From contig JAJYTE010000012.1 of assembly GCA_021793215.1 (NCBI GenBank), positions 1-58,098 on the forward strand: DNA of 58,098 nt. Reading direction: 5' to 3'. This document shows, piece by piece, positions 48,352 through 55,505 of the stretch. The position numbers and the translations under genes were made by a program. Source of the stretch: Bacillota bacterium (GTDB taxonomy: Bacteria > Bacillota > Sulfobacillia > JAJZYS01 > JAJYTV01). Each line of letters starts with the position of its first letter. Position 1 is the first letter of the stretch. Below the pieces are notes generated by a model. It worked only from the letters and a program-made list of their open reading frames with translations, did not search any database and was not told where the DNA came from.

Positions 48352-48367
48352 GGTTTCACGTGAAACA
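48352..48367. promoter_or_regulatory. parS site next to parB
   Basis: GGTTTCACGTGAAACA matches the 16-bp parS consensus in 15 positions (perfect 14-bp palindrome GTTTCACGTGAAAC). It lies between parB and the DUF4446 gene. Confidence 0.92.
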
Positions 48368-48384
48368 CTCGAGGAGGAAGCGGC

Positions 48385-48888
48385 TTGCCTGAGCTCGTTC
48401 GTCTGGCGCCTTATCTTGCGGTCGCGGGCGCCGTGGGGCTCTTGCTGGGGATCGCCGCTCTGTTCGTCGCGATAGGTTCCATCGCCGCGTCGCGCAGGCT
48501 CTCGAAGCGGCTCGATCTCATCCTGCGCAACAGCCAGGCGACGGATATCGAGCAGCTTTTGCACGAGCAGTGGCAGGCGCTTCGCGACGCGCAGGCGGGA
48601 GTGGAGATGGCGGCCGCCAGGCTGGACCGCGCGGAGACTGCGCTGCAGAAGTCGGTGCAGCACGTCGGCATCGTGCGCTACAACGCGTTTCCCGGGGCCG
48701 GTGCCGAGCTCTCGTTCAGCGTCGCGCTCATGGACGCGTTGCGTGACGGGGTCGTGATCAGCGGACTCTACGGACGTGAGGAGACCCGAATCTACGCCAA
48801 GCCGATCGCCGCGGGCACTTCGCGCTACCCGCTGTCGGACGAGGAACGCGAGGCGATCGCGTCGGCGCGCGAGGTGCATCTGGTGTGA
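48385..48888 (+). CDS. DUF4446 family membrane-anchored protein
   Basis: A 167-residue protein. One N-terminal membrane helix (LAVAGAVGLLLGIAALFVAIGSI), then a coiled-coil-like stretch (RLSKRLDLIL...QWQALRDAQAGVEMAAARLDRAE), then the DUF4446 core: HVGIVRYNAFPGAGAELSFSVALMDALRDGVVISGLYGREETRIYAKPI. The family is widespread near parB in Bacillota and has no known function. The TTG start follows GAGGAGG. It overlaps the lipid kinase gene. Confidence 0.88.
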   Translation: MPELVRLAPYLAVAGAVGLLLGIAALFVAIGSIAASRRLSKRLDLILRNSQATDIEQLLHEQWQALRDAQAGVEMAAARLDRAETALQKSVQHVGIVRYNAFPGAGAELSFSVALMDALRDGVVISGLYGREETRIYAKPIAAGTSRYPLSDEEREAIASAREVHLV

Positions 48889-49841
48889 AGACCCTGTTCA
48901 TCGTCAACCACGTGGCGGGGCGCGGGCGCACGCAGCGGGTTTGGCCCGCGATCTGGGAGGGCGTGCAGGCGAAATACCCCGAGGCCGAGATGGCCGTGAC
49001 GGCCTCGCCGAAGGATGCGACGCGCATCGCACGCGAGGCAGCGACCGCCGGGTTCGACCGCGTGGTGGCGGTGGGCGGAGACGGAACGCTCGTCGAGGTC
49101 GCGGGAGGTCTCCTGGGCACAGGCGGCAGGCCGAGCCTCGCGTTCCTGCCGACGGGAGCCGCCTGCGACTTCCGTCGCACGGCCGGCGTGCCGAACGAGC
49201 TCGCGGCGGCGCTCGATCTCGCGATGAACGGCGCCGCCGCGCCGGCCGACCTTGGCCTCGTGAACGGAGAGGCCTTCCTCAACGTCGCGGGCGTCGGGTT
49301 CGACGCCGAGGTGGCAGCGGAGGACACGCGCCTGCGCTACCGCTACCACTCCACCGGCACGACGCCGTACCTTCGGGCGATCTTCCACATCCTCGGTCGC
49401 TACCGGCCGCGCGAGATGGAGATCGACATCGACGGGGAGCGCGTCACGGGGCGATTCCTGCTGGTTGCGGTGGGCAACGCCCAGTACTACGGCGGCGGCA
49501 TGCGCATCACGCCGACCGCCAGCCTGGACGACGGGGAGCTCGACGTACTCCTCGCAGGAGACGTGACGGTGCCCCAGACGCTGGCGCTCCTGACGCGCGT
49601 CTACGGCGGTCACCATCTGACGCACCCGAAGATTCAGCTGTACCGTTGCCGCAAGATGGCCATCCGCGCCATGGAGGGCAGCGTCGCAGTGCACAAGGAC
49701 GGCGAGGCGAGCGGCGAGACGCCCGTGGAGTTCGGCATCGTGCACAATGCCGTGCAACTCGTCTACGGACCTTGCCGGCCGCAGCCGGCGGCCTTCGCCG
49801 CGAAGCGGGCTCATGCGCGGGAGGCAGACGCGGCAGAATAG
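48885..49841 (+). CDS. Diacylglycerol/lipid kinase family protein (YegS/BmrU type)
   Basis: A 318-residue lipid kinase fold. Nucleotide-site motifs: [24 protein letters not shown] (GGDGT) and LAFLPTGAACDFRRTAG (normally 'PlGTaNDfar'). NVAGVGFDAEVAAEDTR and LVAVGNAQYYGGGMRITPTASLDDGELDV are conserved later blocks. PTGAACDF departs from GT.ND at the first two positions of the motif. It likely phosphorylates diacylglycerol or a related lipid at the membrane. GTG start overlapping the DUF4446 stop. Confidence 0.9.
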   Translation: MKTLFIVNHVAGRGRTQRVWPAIWEGVQAKYPEAEMAVTASPKDATRIAREAATAGFDRVVAVGGDGTLVEVAGGLLGTGGRPSLAFLPTGAACDFRRTAGVPNELAAALDLAMNGAAAPADLGLVNGEAFLNVAGVGFDAEVAAEDTRLRYRYHSTGTTPYLRAIFHILGRYRPREMEIDIDGERVTGRFLLVAVGNAQYYGGGMRITPTASLDDGELDVLLAGDVTVPQTLALLTRVYGGHHLTHPKIQLYRCRKMAIRAMEGSVAVHKDGEASGETPVEFGIVHNAVQLVYGPCRPQPAAFAAKRAHAREADAAE

Positions 49842-49862
49842 CAGCCGGGAGGTGGCTGCCCG

Positions 49863-50102
49863 TTGCGCGTGGCAATTGAGGAAGGCCTGGAGGATGTGCG
49901 TCAGGCGATCGAGGACGCCGGCTGGGAGGCGATCGATCTCGAGGACGCAGCACTCGACGAGGTCGACGCGGTGATCTGCACTGGGATGGACGACGACCTT
50001 TTGGGAGACGAGACGACGACGACCGAAGTACCGGTGATCAGCGCCGACGGACTCAGCGCGGACGAAGTGGTGCGCCGACTCTCGGAGTCGCAGCTGGCGT
50101 GA
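49863..50102 (+). CDS. YkuS-like UPF0180 family protein
   Basis: A 79-residue acidic protein matching UPF0180: AIEEGLEDVRQAIEDAGWEAIDLEDA, then DAVICTGMDDDLLGDETTTTEVPVISADGLSADEVVRRL. The family's function is unknown. A TTG start lies 9 nt after GGGAGGTGG. Its 3' end overlaps that of the convergent yyaC-like gene by 50 bp, unusual for two real genes. Confidence 0.85.
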   Translation: MRVAIEEGLEDVRQAIEDAGWEAIDLEDAALDEVDAVICTGMDDDLLGDETTTTEVPVISADGLSADEVVRRLSESQLA

Positions 50103-50649
50103 AGCAAAGGCGCACGGCGCTTGCGATCAGCGTCGCGAGGTCGTAGACGAGCGATAGCCGCGTGTTCTGCAGAACGACGTACTCCATGAAGCCCCCGACG
50201 TTGACGGTTGCCATCACGGCGACCTCACCGATCGGGGGCAGCTCTTTGCGCACTCCGGCGCCTGGGCGCAGCGGCCCGCGCTGCACGAATACGGAGCCGA
50301 CGCTCTCGTAGCTTCCGAGGCAGGCGTCGACTGCAAGCACCGGCCCCTCGCGGGCCGCCTGCAGCAGAAGGGGCAGGTGCTCAGAGAGGTTGCCGGCGTG
50401 TACCGGAGCCCGTAGGCTGCCGTAGACCGTGACGCCCGCGACCGGCTGCTGCTCGAGCAGCGTGCCGACCAAGGGGCCGAGCGAGTCACCGGTCGAGCGA
50501 TCGGTTCCGACGCAGACGAGCGTTGCGCCATGGGCCCTGACTCCAGCCCCGACGAGTTCGCGCCGCAAGACCTCGGCCAGCGCGTCGGCGGCGTTCGGAT
50601 CGGTCGGGCGGATGCGGGGACGGACGACTCGCATCACTTGCTCGCGCAT
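50053..50649 (-). CDS. yyaC: YyaC-like sporulation protein
   Basis: A 198-residue protein with the Gpr-like/YyaC fold: TLVCVGTDRSTGDSLGPLVGTLL, then VHAGNLSEHLPLL, VLAVDACLGSYESVGSVFVQRGPLRPGAGVRKELPPIGEVAVMATVNVGGFMEYVVLQNTRLSLVYDLA. In Bacillus yyaC lies beside parB and is made in the forespore. The enzyme activity is unproven. It is the only minus-strand gene among the plus-strand genes here. No ribosome binding site is seen; a GTATA...CATATACT pair upstream may be a sporulation promoter. Confidence 0.9.
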   Translation of the reverse strand: MREQVMRVVRPRIRPTDPNAADALAEVLRRELVGAGVRAHGATLVCVGTDRSTGDSLGPLVGTLLEQQPVAGVTVYGSLRAPVHAGNLSEHLPLLLQAAREGPVLAVDACLGSYESVGSVFVQRGPLRPGAGVRKELPPIGEVAVMATVNVGGFMEYVVLQNTRLSLVYDLATLIASAVRLCFTPAATPRVGAPLRPR

Positions 50650-50709
50650 GTGGCGAGTATATGGCCGCCCACAGGCAGGTATACGCTTGCAGCCGCATAC
50701 GTCTGCGGC

Positions 50710-51771
50710 ATGGAGATCTTCATCGCGACCTTGGCCGCGATCCTCGGCGCTGGGTTCGCGTCCGGCCGGGAAGTCTGGGTGTTCTTCGGTGCGCACGGTC
50801 CATCCGCGGTGGCGCTGGGCAGCCTCGGAGCGGCGCTGCTCGGCGCAGCGGCATGGCGGACGGTGGAGCGCACCAGCGGCGGCGGCGATCCACTGCAGCA
50901 GCTCTTCGGAAAGCACCGCCGCACCGCGCAGATCCTGCTGGGACTCTTCAGCCTTTTGACCTTCGCGGCCGTCGTCGCGGTGCTCGGCAGCGTGGGGCGC
51001 GTCTACTGGCACCTGCCGAATGCTCTGGGCGCTCTTGCCGCAGCCGCCTGCGCTGCAGCGATGGCTGCCGCGGGACAGCAGCGGCAGCGCCGCTTCCAGG
51101 CCGCCTTGCTCGCCGCCGTGTTCGCCTGCGGGCTCACGGCGTCCGGCATCGCCCTGGCGCGCCCAGCCGTGCCGGCGGCGGGGGGCGGGCTGAGCCTGCA
51201 AGCGATGCTCGGGGTGTTCGGCTTCGCGGCCTACAACATCGCCCTCGCCACCGACGGGATCGCGCGAAGCGCAGCCGTGGGCGGGCGCCGCGGAGCAGTC
51301 TGGGCAGCCGCGGGTGGACTGATGGCCGGGCTACTGCTAACTTTGGAGGCGACGGCACTCTCGCGGCACGGCGCCCTCGTCGCGCACCGCGACCTGCCGC
51401 TCGTGACGCTCGCGGCATCGATCCACGGCGCGCTCGGCGCGCTGGCTGCGCTGACGGTCGTGCTTGCGGGGCTGTCGGCCGCGTCGTCCTTCGCGGTGGC
51501 CGCGGGCGACCTCGTGGGCGGGCCCTGGGTTGCTGCCGCGGTGGCCTTTGGGCTGTCATTGCTTGGGGTGCAGACGGTCGTCGACCGCGGCTACCCCGTG
51601 ATGGCCGCCGTGGCCAGCGCTTGGCTCATCGTACTGCTCTGGGGCAAACCGCCGCGGCGCATCGCGGTGATCCGCCGAAAAGGTGATTCGACGGAGTCCG
51701 TGAGGGGACGTGAGACATCTGCCCAGTCCCAGCGACGCCGAGGCGACGTACGCCAAGGCCGTGCGCCTTGA
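50710..51771 (+). CDS. YkvI-like membrane protein (LeuT-fold)
   Basis: A 353-residue membrane protein with about ten hydrophobic segments. The first helix IFIATLAAILGAGFASGREVWVFFG has the unwound 'GaGFaSGrE' motif of the YkvI family, related to amino-acid/spore-germinant permeases. Helices such as AVWAAAGGLMAGLLLTLEATAL and ALGALAALTVVLAGLSAASSF follow. The last 35 residues overlap the TPR gene in another frame and may not be conserved. The start at 50710 has a GCCGCA/TGCGGC inverted repeat before it. Substrate unknown. Confidence 0.8.
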   Translation: MEIFIATLAAILGAGFASGREVWVFFGAHGPSAVALGSLGAALLGAAAWRTVERTSGGGDPLQQLFGKHRRTAQILLGLFSLLTFAAVVAVLGSVGRVYWHLPNALGALAAAACAAAMAAAGQQRQRRFQAALLAAVFACGLTASGIALARPAVPAAGGGLSLQAMLGVFGFAAYNIALATDGIARSAAVGGRRGAVWAAAGGLMAGLLLTLEATALSRHGALVAHRDLPLVTLAASIHGALGALAALTVVLAGLSAASSFAVAAGDLVGGPWVAAAVAFGLSLLGVQTVVDRGYPVMAAVASAWLIVLLWGKPPRRIAVIRRKGDSTESVRGRETSAQSQRRRGDVRQGRAP

Positions 51772-52258
51772 GGCGACGATCGGCCGGCTCGACGAGGCGG
51801 AGGAACTCTACCGCGCGTTCTGCGCCATGGCCCCCGAGGATCCTAGGGGACCGAACAAGCTCGGTGTCTGCAAGGCGCTGCGCGGACAGTTCGACGACGC
51901 GGAAGTGCAGTTCCGGCGTGCGCTCGCGCTAAGCCCAAAGTTCCCTCCCGCGCTGACGAACCTTGGCAACGTCCTGCTCGAGCGCGAGGACGTCGAGGGC
52001 GCGATGGCGCTCTACGAGCAGGCGCTGACCGAGGATCCGGACTACTCGGCGGCCCACAACAACCTCGCGGCCGCGCTGAAGAAGCGTGGCGACCTCCATT
52101 CCGCCGTGCAGCATCTCCGCCAGGCGCACCGCTCGACGCGCAAAAGGGACCGCGAGAAACTCCGCGACGACGTGCAGCGCGGCTGCTTCTCGCGCGGCAC
52201 CACGGTGCTCGTTCTCGCCTCCGTCGGACTGCTCTCGCTCGGGGTGTTCTGGCGGTGA
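51710..52258 (+). CDS. TPR protein with C-terminal membrane anchor
   Basis: A 182-residue protein with about three tetratricopeptide repeats: GRLDEAEELYRAFCAMAPEDPRGPNKLG, QFDDAEVQFRRALALSPKFPPALTNLG, DVEGAMALYEQALTEDPDYSAAHNNLA, and a partial fourth. A basic linker leads to a single C-terminal helix (TTVLVLASVGLLSLGVFW), suggesting tail anchoring. The GTG start follows GAGGGG and lies within the end of the membrane protein gene. It probably acts as a protein-docking scaffold. Confidence 0.82.
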   Translation: MRHLPSPSDAEATYAKAVRLEATIGRLDEAEELYRAFCAMAPEDPRGPNKLGVCKALRGQFDDAEVQFRRALALSPKFPPALTNLGNVLLEREDVEGAMALYEQALTEDPDYSAAHNNLAAALKKRGDLHSAVQHLRQAHRSTRKRDREKLRDDVQRGCFSRGTTVLVLASVGLLSLGVFWR

Positions 52259-52581
52259 CGCAGCTCCTGCGGCTTGCCGCGGGGGCCGCCGCCGCCCTCG
52301 CCGTTGCCTCACTCGTGCGCGGGCCGTACTGGCTGCTCGTACTCCTCACGTTCCTGGCAGCGGGGCTTGCGGCCGCGATCGTGCGGACGCCGTTCGCGCC
52401 GCCGCCGAGATCACTTCGCGACTACGTCCCCGACATCGTCGCGCCGCTGCTCCTGGCCTTCCTCACGGTGCTGGCCGTTCGCGCGTTCGCCCCGGGCCTT
52501 GCGCCCACACCGGTGCTGCCGGCGCTCGTCTGGCCACTCGTCGACCTTTGGCGCCCGCTCGGAGGGGGGAGATCCCGTTGA
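52255..52581 (+). CDS. Small membrane protein, unknown function
   Basis: A 108-residue protein with three to four hydrophobic stretches (LRLAAGAAAALAVASLV, WLLVLLTFLAAGLAAAI, APLLLAFLTVLAVRAFA). I do not recognise a family. It has a GTG start overlapping the TPR stop (GTGA) and its stop overlaps the CvpA start (TTGA), so it is embedded in the operon. Confidence 0.65.
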   Translation: MTQLLRLAAGAAAALAVASLVRGPYWLLVLLTFLAAGLAAAIVRTPFAPPPRSLRDYVPDIVAPLLLAFLTVLAVRAFAPGLAPTPVLPALVWPLVDLWRPLGGGRSR

Positions 52582-53156
52582 AGCCTTTCGACCTGCTGCT
52601 GCTGGTGATTGTCCTGCTGTCGGCCTTGCGCGGGTTCGGCCGAGGCCTCGTGGGCATGGCCGTCGGGCTCGGCGGATTCCTTGTGGCGCTCGTCGTGGCC
52701 CGTGAGTTCTACACCCCGCTTGCGAACTACCTCGATACGCACTTCGGCTTCGCCAAGGCGGTGCAGGGCACGCTCGTCCACGCGATGCCCGTCGGCACGC
52801 TGCTCGTCCCGGGCATCTCGCAAAACGTTGCGCAGGCGACGAACTCGGTCGTCAGCGCGATCGCCTTCCTGGTCATCATGGTCGCCGCCGAGCTCGTACT
52901 CGGCGTGATCGCCGGGCGGATCGGGCAGTTCTCGAACAAGATTCCGGTGATCGGGCCAGTCAACCGATTGGCGGGACTCGTCTTCGCTGCAGTCGAATCG
53001 ACCGCGGCGATCGCAGCGGTGCTCCTGCTGATCGAGCCACTCGCCCGCACGGGCGCGCTCGGGAGCCTGTCGCACTACGTGACGCAGGCGCCGCTCTCGC
53101 ATCAGCTTTGGGTGCTGGCGCAGCGCTTCGCACCGATCGTGGAGAAGCTGCCATGA
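52578..53156 (+). CDS. CvpA family membrane protein
   Basis: A 192-residue protein with four membrane segments: FDLLLLVIVLLSALRGFGRGLVGMAVGLGGFLVALVVA, the 'D......g..RG...G' CvpA opening, then SVVSAIAFLVIMVAAELVLGVIAGRI and LAGLVFAAVESTAAIAAVLLLI. CvpA proteins are linked to colicin V export and to cell-envelope or division functions in Gram-positives. A TTG start lies after GGAGGGGGGAG. It overlaps the DUF951 gene by 4 nt. Confidence 0.85.
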   Translation: MKPFDLLLLVIVLLSALRGFGRGLVGMAVGLGGFLVALVVAREFYTPLANYLDTHFGFAKAVQGTLVHAMPVGTLLVPGISQNVAQATNSVVSAIAFLVIMVAAELVLGVIAGRIGQFSNKIPVIGPVNRLAGLVFAAVESTAAIAAVLLLIEPLARTGALGSLSHYVTQAPLSHQLWVLAQRFAPIVEKLP

Positions 53157-53377
53157 GCCGGCGTCCACCGATCGAGATCCGGGTCGGCGACGTGGTGCGC
53201 ACGCGCAAGGCGCATCCTTGCGGCAGCGACACGTGGGAGATCACGCGCACCGGAGCCGACATCGGCATCCGCTGCACCGGCTGCAAACGCCACGTGTTCA
53301 TCCCGCGGGTGCGCCTCGAGCAGCGCATCCGCGAGTTCGTCTCGCGCGGGCCCGAGACGCAGGGCCCGCGAATCTGA
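53153..53377 (+). CDS. DUF951 family protein
   Basis: A 74-residue protein matching DUF951: IEIRVGDVVRTRKAHPCGSDTWEITRTGADIGIRCTGCKRHVFIPRVRLEQRI. Three cysteines (one in HPCG, two in CTGC) could form a zinc or metal site. In Bacillota the gene commonly lies between the noc/parB region and ychF. Here no ychF follows; IS debris begins right after the stop. Function unknown. Confidence 0.9.
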   Translation: MSRRPPIEIRVGDVVRTRKAHPCGSDTWEITRTGADIGIRCTGCKRHVFIPRVRLEQRIREFVSRGPETQGPRI

Positions 53378-53388
53378 TGTTGTTGTCC

Positions 53389-53426
53389 AGCAGAAATGTC
53401 CGCCAACTGTTCAGCGAAAATGTCCG
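53389..53426. repeat. Two imperfect 14-bp direct repeats, IS-end-like
   Basis: AGCAGAAATGTCCG at 53389 and AGCGAAAATGTCCG at 53413, 24 bp apart, with two mismatches. Repeated short motifs near a terminus with 'aaatgtccg' recall IS21-type ends. They come immediately after the DUF951 gene. Confidence 0.4.
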
Positions 53427-53527
53427 GGCGGGTTTACGGAGCGAACGGCTCGGCTCTGCCTAGGTGTGGTTCTTGGCGGGGGTGTGGGCGGTAGAGCGTC
53501 TGGCTTCGGTTGCCCTGAAGGAGCGCA

Positions 53528-53707
53528 TTGACGGCGCGTGGCCTGCACACCCGACAGGGGCTGCTGTTCGTCGTCGACGGCGCCAAGGCGACCGCCGCTG
53601 CGGTAGCACGGGTCTTCATCGCCGGTTACAGCCACCTGCCCGTCCTGGCTCAGGCCCTAGAGGTCTACGCTAGCCGATTCGACGAAGCGGCGGCCCGTGC
53701 GAGCTAG
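53528..53707 (+). pseudogene. IS256-like (mutator family) transposase remnant
   Basis: A 59-codon frame beginning LTARGLHTRQGLLFVVDGAK and going on ATAAAVARVF. This matches the mutator-family block 'RGL....llfVvDGakal..Av..vFG'. The continuation (IAGYSHLPVLAQ and on) does not match that family as I know it and may come from a second insertion. The rest of the transposase is missing. No gene is supported between 53378 and 53772 otherwise. Confidence 0.45.
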
Positions 53708-53772
53708 TCAATCCGCGACATCGGACGTCTCCAAGTTTCACCTCGCTCTGGACACCGCCCTTTTTCTTGCGC

Positions 53773-54204
53773 CTACTCCTCTTCGGGCAGGCGGCCGAGC
53801 GCTACCGATAGCAGGTGCAGAAGCGTCGCCAGCTCGTCAGCGGGCATCTGCGAGAGCCCGGGTATTTCGGACAGGAGAGCGCTCACCCGGTTGCGCATCC
53901 TCTCTCCCTGCGTCGTCGCCACGATCTCCTTGACGCGGCGGTCGTCTTGCCGTGTGCGGCGCTCCACAAGCCCCCGCGCCTCCAGCCGGTCGACGATGCC
54001 TGTCACGTTGGATGCGTCGCAGTGCAGCTTGCCTGCGATCTCGCTCATCGGTATGGCGGAATCCAGCTGACGCAAAAGGAGCGCCTGCGGCAGGGTCAGC
54101 CCGAGCTCACCCGCCTTCCCTTCGAAATGGGCGATCACGCGATCGTGGAGCTCGGCGACCTTGGTCATGACCTCTTCCGGAGTCGGCGTGCGATCGTCTT
54201 TCAT
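53773..54204 (-). CDS. MarR-family transcriptional regulator
   Basis: A 143-residue winged-helix repressor. The DNA-binding part is LTLPQALLLRQLDSAIPMSEIAGKLHCDASNVTGIVDRLEARGLVERRTRQDDRRVKEIVATTQGE, including the recognition helix 'ASNVTGIVDRLE' and the wing 'RQDDRRVKEI'. The ends are dimerisation helices. It diverges from a DoxX-family gene, with an operator-like inverted repeat at that gene's promoter, so it likely represses doxX and perhaps itself. The inducer is unknown. The start MKDDRTP was chosen from family length. Confidence 0.9.
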   Translation of the reverse strand: MKDDRTPTPEEVMTKVAELHDRVIAHFEGKAGELGLTLPQALLLRQLDSAIPMSEIAGKLHCDASNVTGIVDRLEARGLVERRTRQDDRRVKEIVATTQGERMRNRVSALLSEIPGLSQMPADELATLLHLLSVALGRLPEEE

Positions 54205-54218
54205 GACACCAGGATACC

Positions 54219-54247
54219 TTGACGGGCGCACCTTCGTCGAATATATT
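54219..54247 (+). promoter_or_regulatory. Promoter of the DoxX-like gene
   Basis: TTGACG, a 17-nt spacer and TATATT, in an AT-rich gap between marR and doxX. The start point would fall inside the inverted repeat. Confidence 0.75.
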
Positions 54248-54248
54248 A

Positions 54249-54275
54249 TTGATGCTTCAAAGATTTACGCATCAA
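54249..54275. promoter_or_regulatory. Probable MarR operator
   Basis: TTGATGC and GCATCAA, a 7-bp perfect inverted repeat with 13 nt between, directly after the -10 box. Binding here would block the transcription start of doxX. The right arm reaches the ribosome binding site. Confidence 0.6.
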
Positions 54276-54288
54276 GGAGAGTGCGCAG

Positions 54289-54660
54289 ATGAACGCTCTT
54301 CTCTGGACGATCCAGGCGATCGCGGCGCTCGTATTCCTGATGACCGGGCTGATGAAGCTCACTCTACCTCGAGAGAGGCTCGTGCAGCGGATGAAGTGGG
54401 TGGAGGACGCTTCGGCGCCTCTCGTGAAGGCCATCGGAGCCCTCGAGGTGCTCGGCGCCGTGGGGCTCGTCCTACCGCCGCTCGTTTCGCTTCCTGCTGT
54501 GCTCACGCCGCTCGCCGCGCTCGGCCTCGTCCTCACGATGATCGGAGCCACTCTCGTGCATCTTCGGCACAAGGAGAGCGACAAGCTCGGCCTGCCGCTC
54601 CTCCTGCTCGTGCTATTGGCGGTCGTCGCGTGGGGCCGGTTCGGCCCTCTCCACTTCTGA
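54289..54660 (+). CDS. DoxX family membrane protein
   Basis: A 123-residue protein with four membrane helices: LLWTIQAIAALVFLMTGLMKL, PLVKAIGALEVLGAVGLVLPPL, VLTPLAALGLVLTMIGATLVHLR, LPLLLLVLLAVVAWGRF. The 'GLMKL' and 'GALEVLGAVGLVLP' motifs are typical of the DoxX/SURF4-like family, linked to redox and thiol stress. A GGAGAG site overlaps the operator. It is controlled by the divergent MarR protein. Confidence 0.88.
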   Translation: MNALLWTIQAIAALVFLMTGLMKLTLPRERLVQRMKWVEDASAPLVKAIGALEVLGAVGLVLPPLVSLPAVLTPLAALGLVLTMIGATLVHLRHKESDKLGLPLLLLVLLAVVAWGRFGPLHF

Positions 54661-54752
54661 TGCGATCCGAGGTGCGCTAGAACTGCTTCTCCTCGCCTAC
54701 GGCGCTCCGACATGTCGCCCATGAAGCGGTTGCGCAGGGCCCGCGGATCTGA

Positions 54753-54782
54753 TTGCCCGGCGCGCGAGGCGTCTGGTATACT
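54753..54782 (+). promoter_or_regulatory. Promoter of rpsF-ssb-rpsR
   Basis: TTGCCC, an 18-nt spacer and TATACT. The start would be near 54789, at the 5' edge of the leader structure. Confidence 0.65.
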
Positions 54783-54789
54783 ACGGAGG

Positions 54790-54850
54790 CTCCCCGCTCC
54801 GGAACACCGGAGCCTGGCCTTGGCGTTTGCTCGGGCCTGTCCACGGGGAG
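54790..54850 (+). promoter_or_regulatory. S6:S18-type ribosomal leader
   Basis: CTCCCCG at 54790-54796 can pair with CGGGGAG at 54844-54850, which borders the ribosome binding site. Inside is a hairpin (CTCCGG, AACA, CCGGAG, 54797-54812). The known S6:S18 leader mimics 16S rRNA and contains a bulged CCG in such a closing structure; here CCG triplets are present in the inner stem. S6-S18 binding would block rpsF translation. Confidence 0.55.
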
Positions 54851-54863
54851 GAGGTGAATTGTA

Positions 54864-55490
54864 TTGGCAAAGGAATACGAGTTGGGTCTGGTGCTGCGTC
54901 CTGATTTGGACGAAGAGCGCCAGCAGAGCGTGATCGCCCGCTACCGCCAGGTCATTGAGACGCACGGCGGCAGCCTGGAGGAACCGAACATCTGGGGCAA
55001 GCGTCGCCTTGCCTACGAGATCAAGGACCTGACCGAAGGAGTCTACATCTTCCTGCTCTACACGGCGGACGCCAGCGCGAACGCCGAACTCGACCGCCTC
55101 CTGCGCATCGACGACAACGTCCTGCGCTTCATGGCGGTCGTTCGTCCGCGTCCGAACCCGCCGAAGCCGACGTCGCTGCCCGAGGCCGGCCCAGGGGCCC
55201 ACGCCGAAGGGTCGCGCCCGACATCGGGCGAGCGGCAGGGTCCGGGACTCCCCGAACCGCGCCGCCGTCCCGCCGCGCAGGGTGTCGGCTCGATGCCGAC
55301 CCCGGCACCGACCTCTGAGGCGGCGTCAGGCGACGCGCCGGCCGCTCCGGCCGAGCCCGCTGCGGCGGAGCCGGCCTCCGAGCCCACTGAGTCCGCGCCG
55401 ACCGTCGTAGCCGTCGAGGAGGTACCCGCGTCCGCGCCTGCGGAGAGCGCCGAGGTGCCGGCGGCCGACGAAGAGCCTACCCAGGACTAG
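54864..55490 (+). CDS. rpsF: 30S ribosomal protein S6 with long C-terminal extension
   Basis: A 208-residue protein. Residues 1-95 match S6: EYELGLVLRPDLDEERQQSVIARYRQVIETHGGSLEEPNIWGKRRLAYEIKDLTEGVYIFLLYTADASANAELDRLLRIDDNVLRFMAV. The remaining ~110 residues are Pro/Ala/Glu-rich and acidic, with no domain; S6 is normally about 95-100 residues. The first half of the tail has several Arg/Pro repeats, the second half many AP/AE repeats. The TTG start follows GGAGGAGGTG. It is first in the rpsF-ssb-rpsR operon. Confidence 0.96.
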   Translation: MAKEYELGLVLRPDLDEERQQSVIARYRQVIETHGGSLEEPNIWGKRRLAYEIKDLTEGVYIFLLYTADASANAELDRLLRIDDNVLRFMAVVRPRPNPPKPTSLPEAGPGAHAEGSRPTSGERQGPGLPEPRRRPAAQGVGSMPTPAPTSEAASGDAPAAPAEPAAAEPASEPTESAPTVVAVEEVPASAPAESAEVPAADEEPTQD

Positions 55491-55505
55491 AGAGGAGGGC
55501 GGCCG

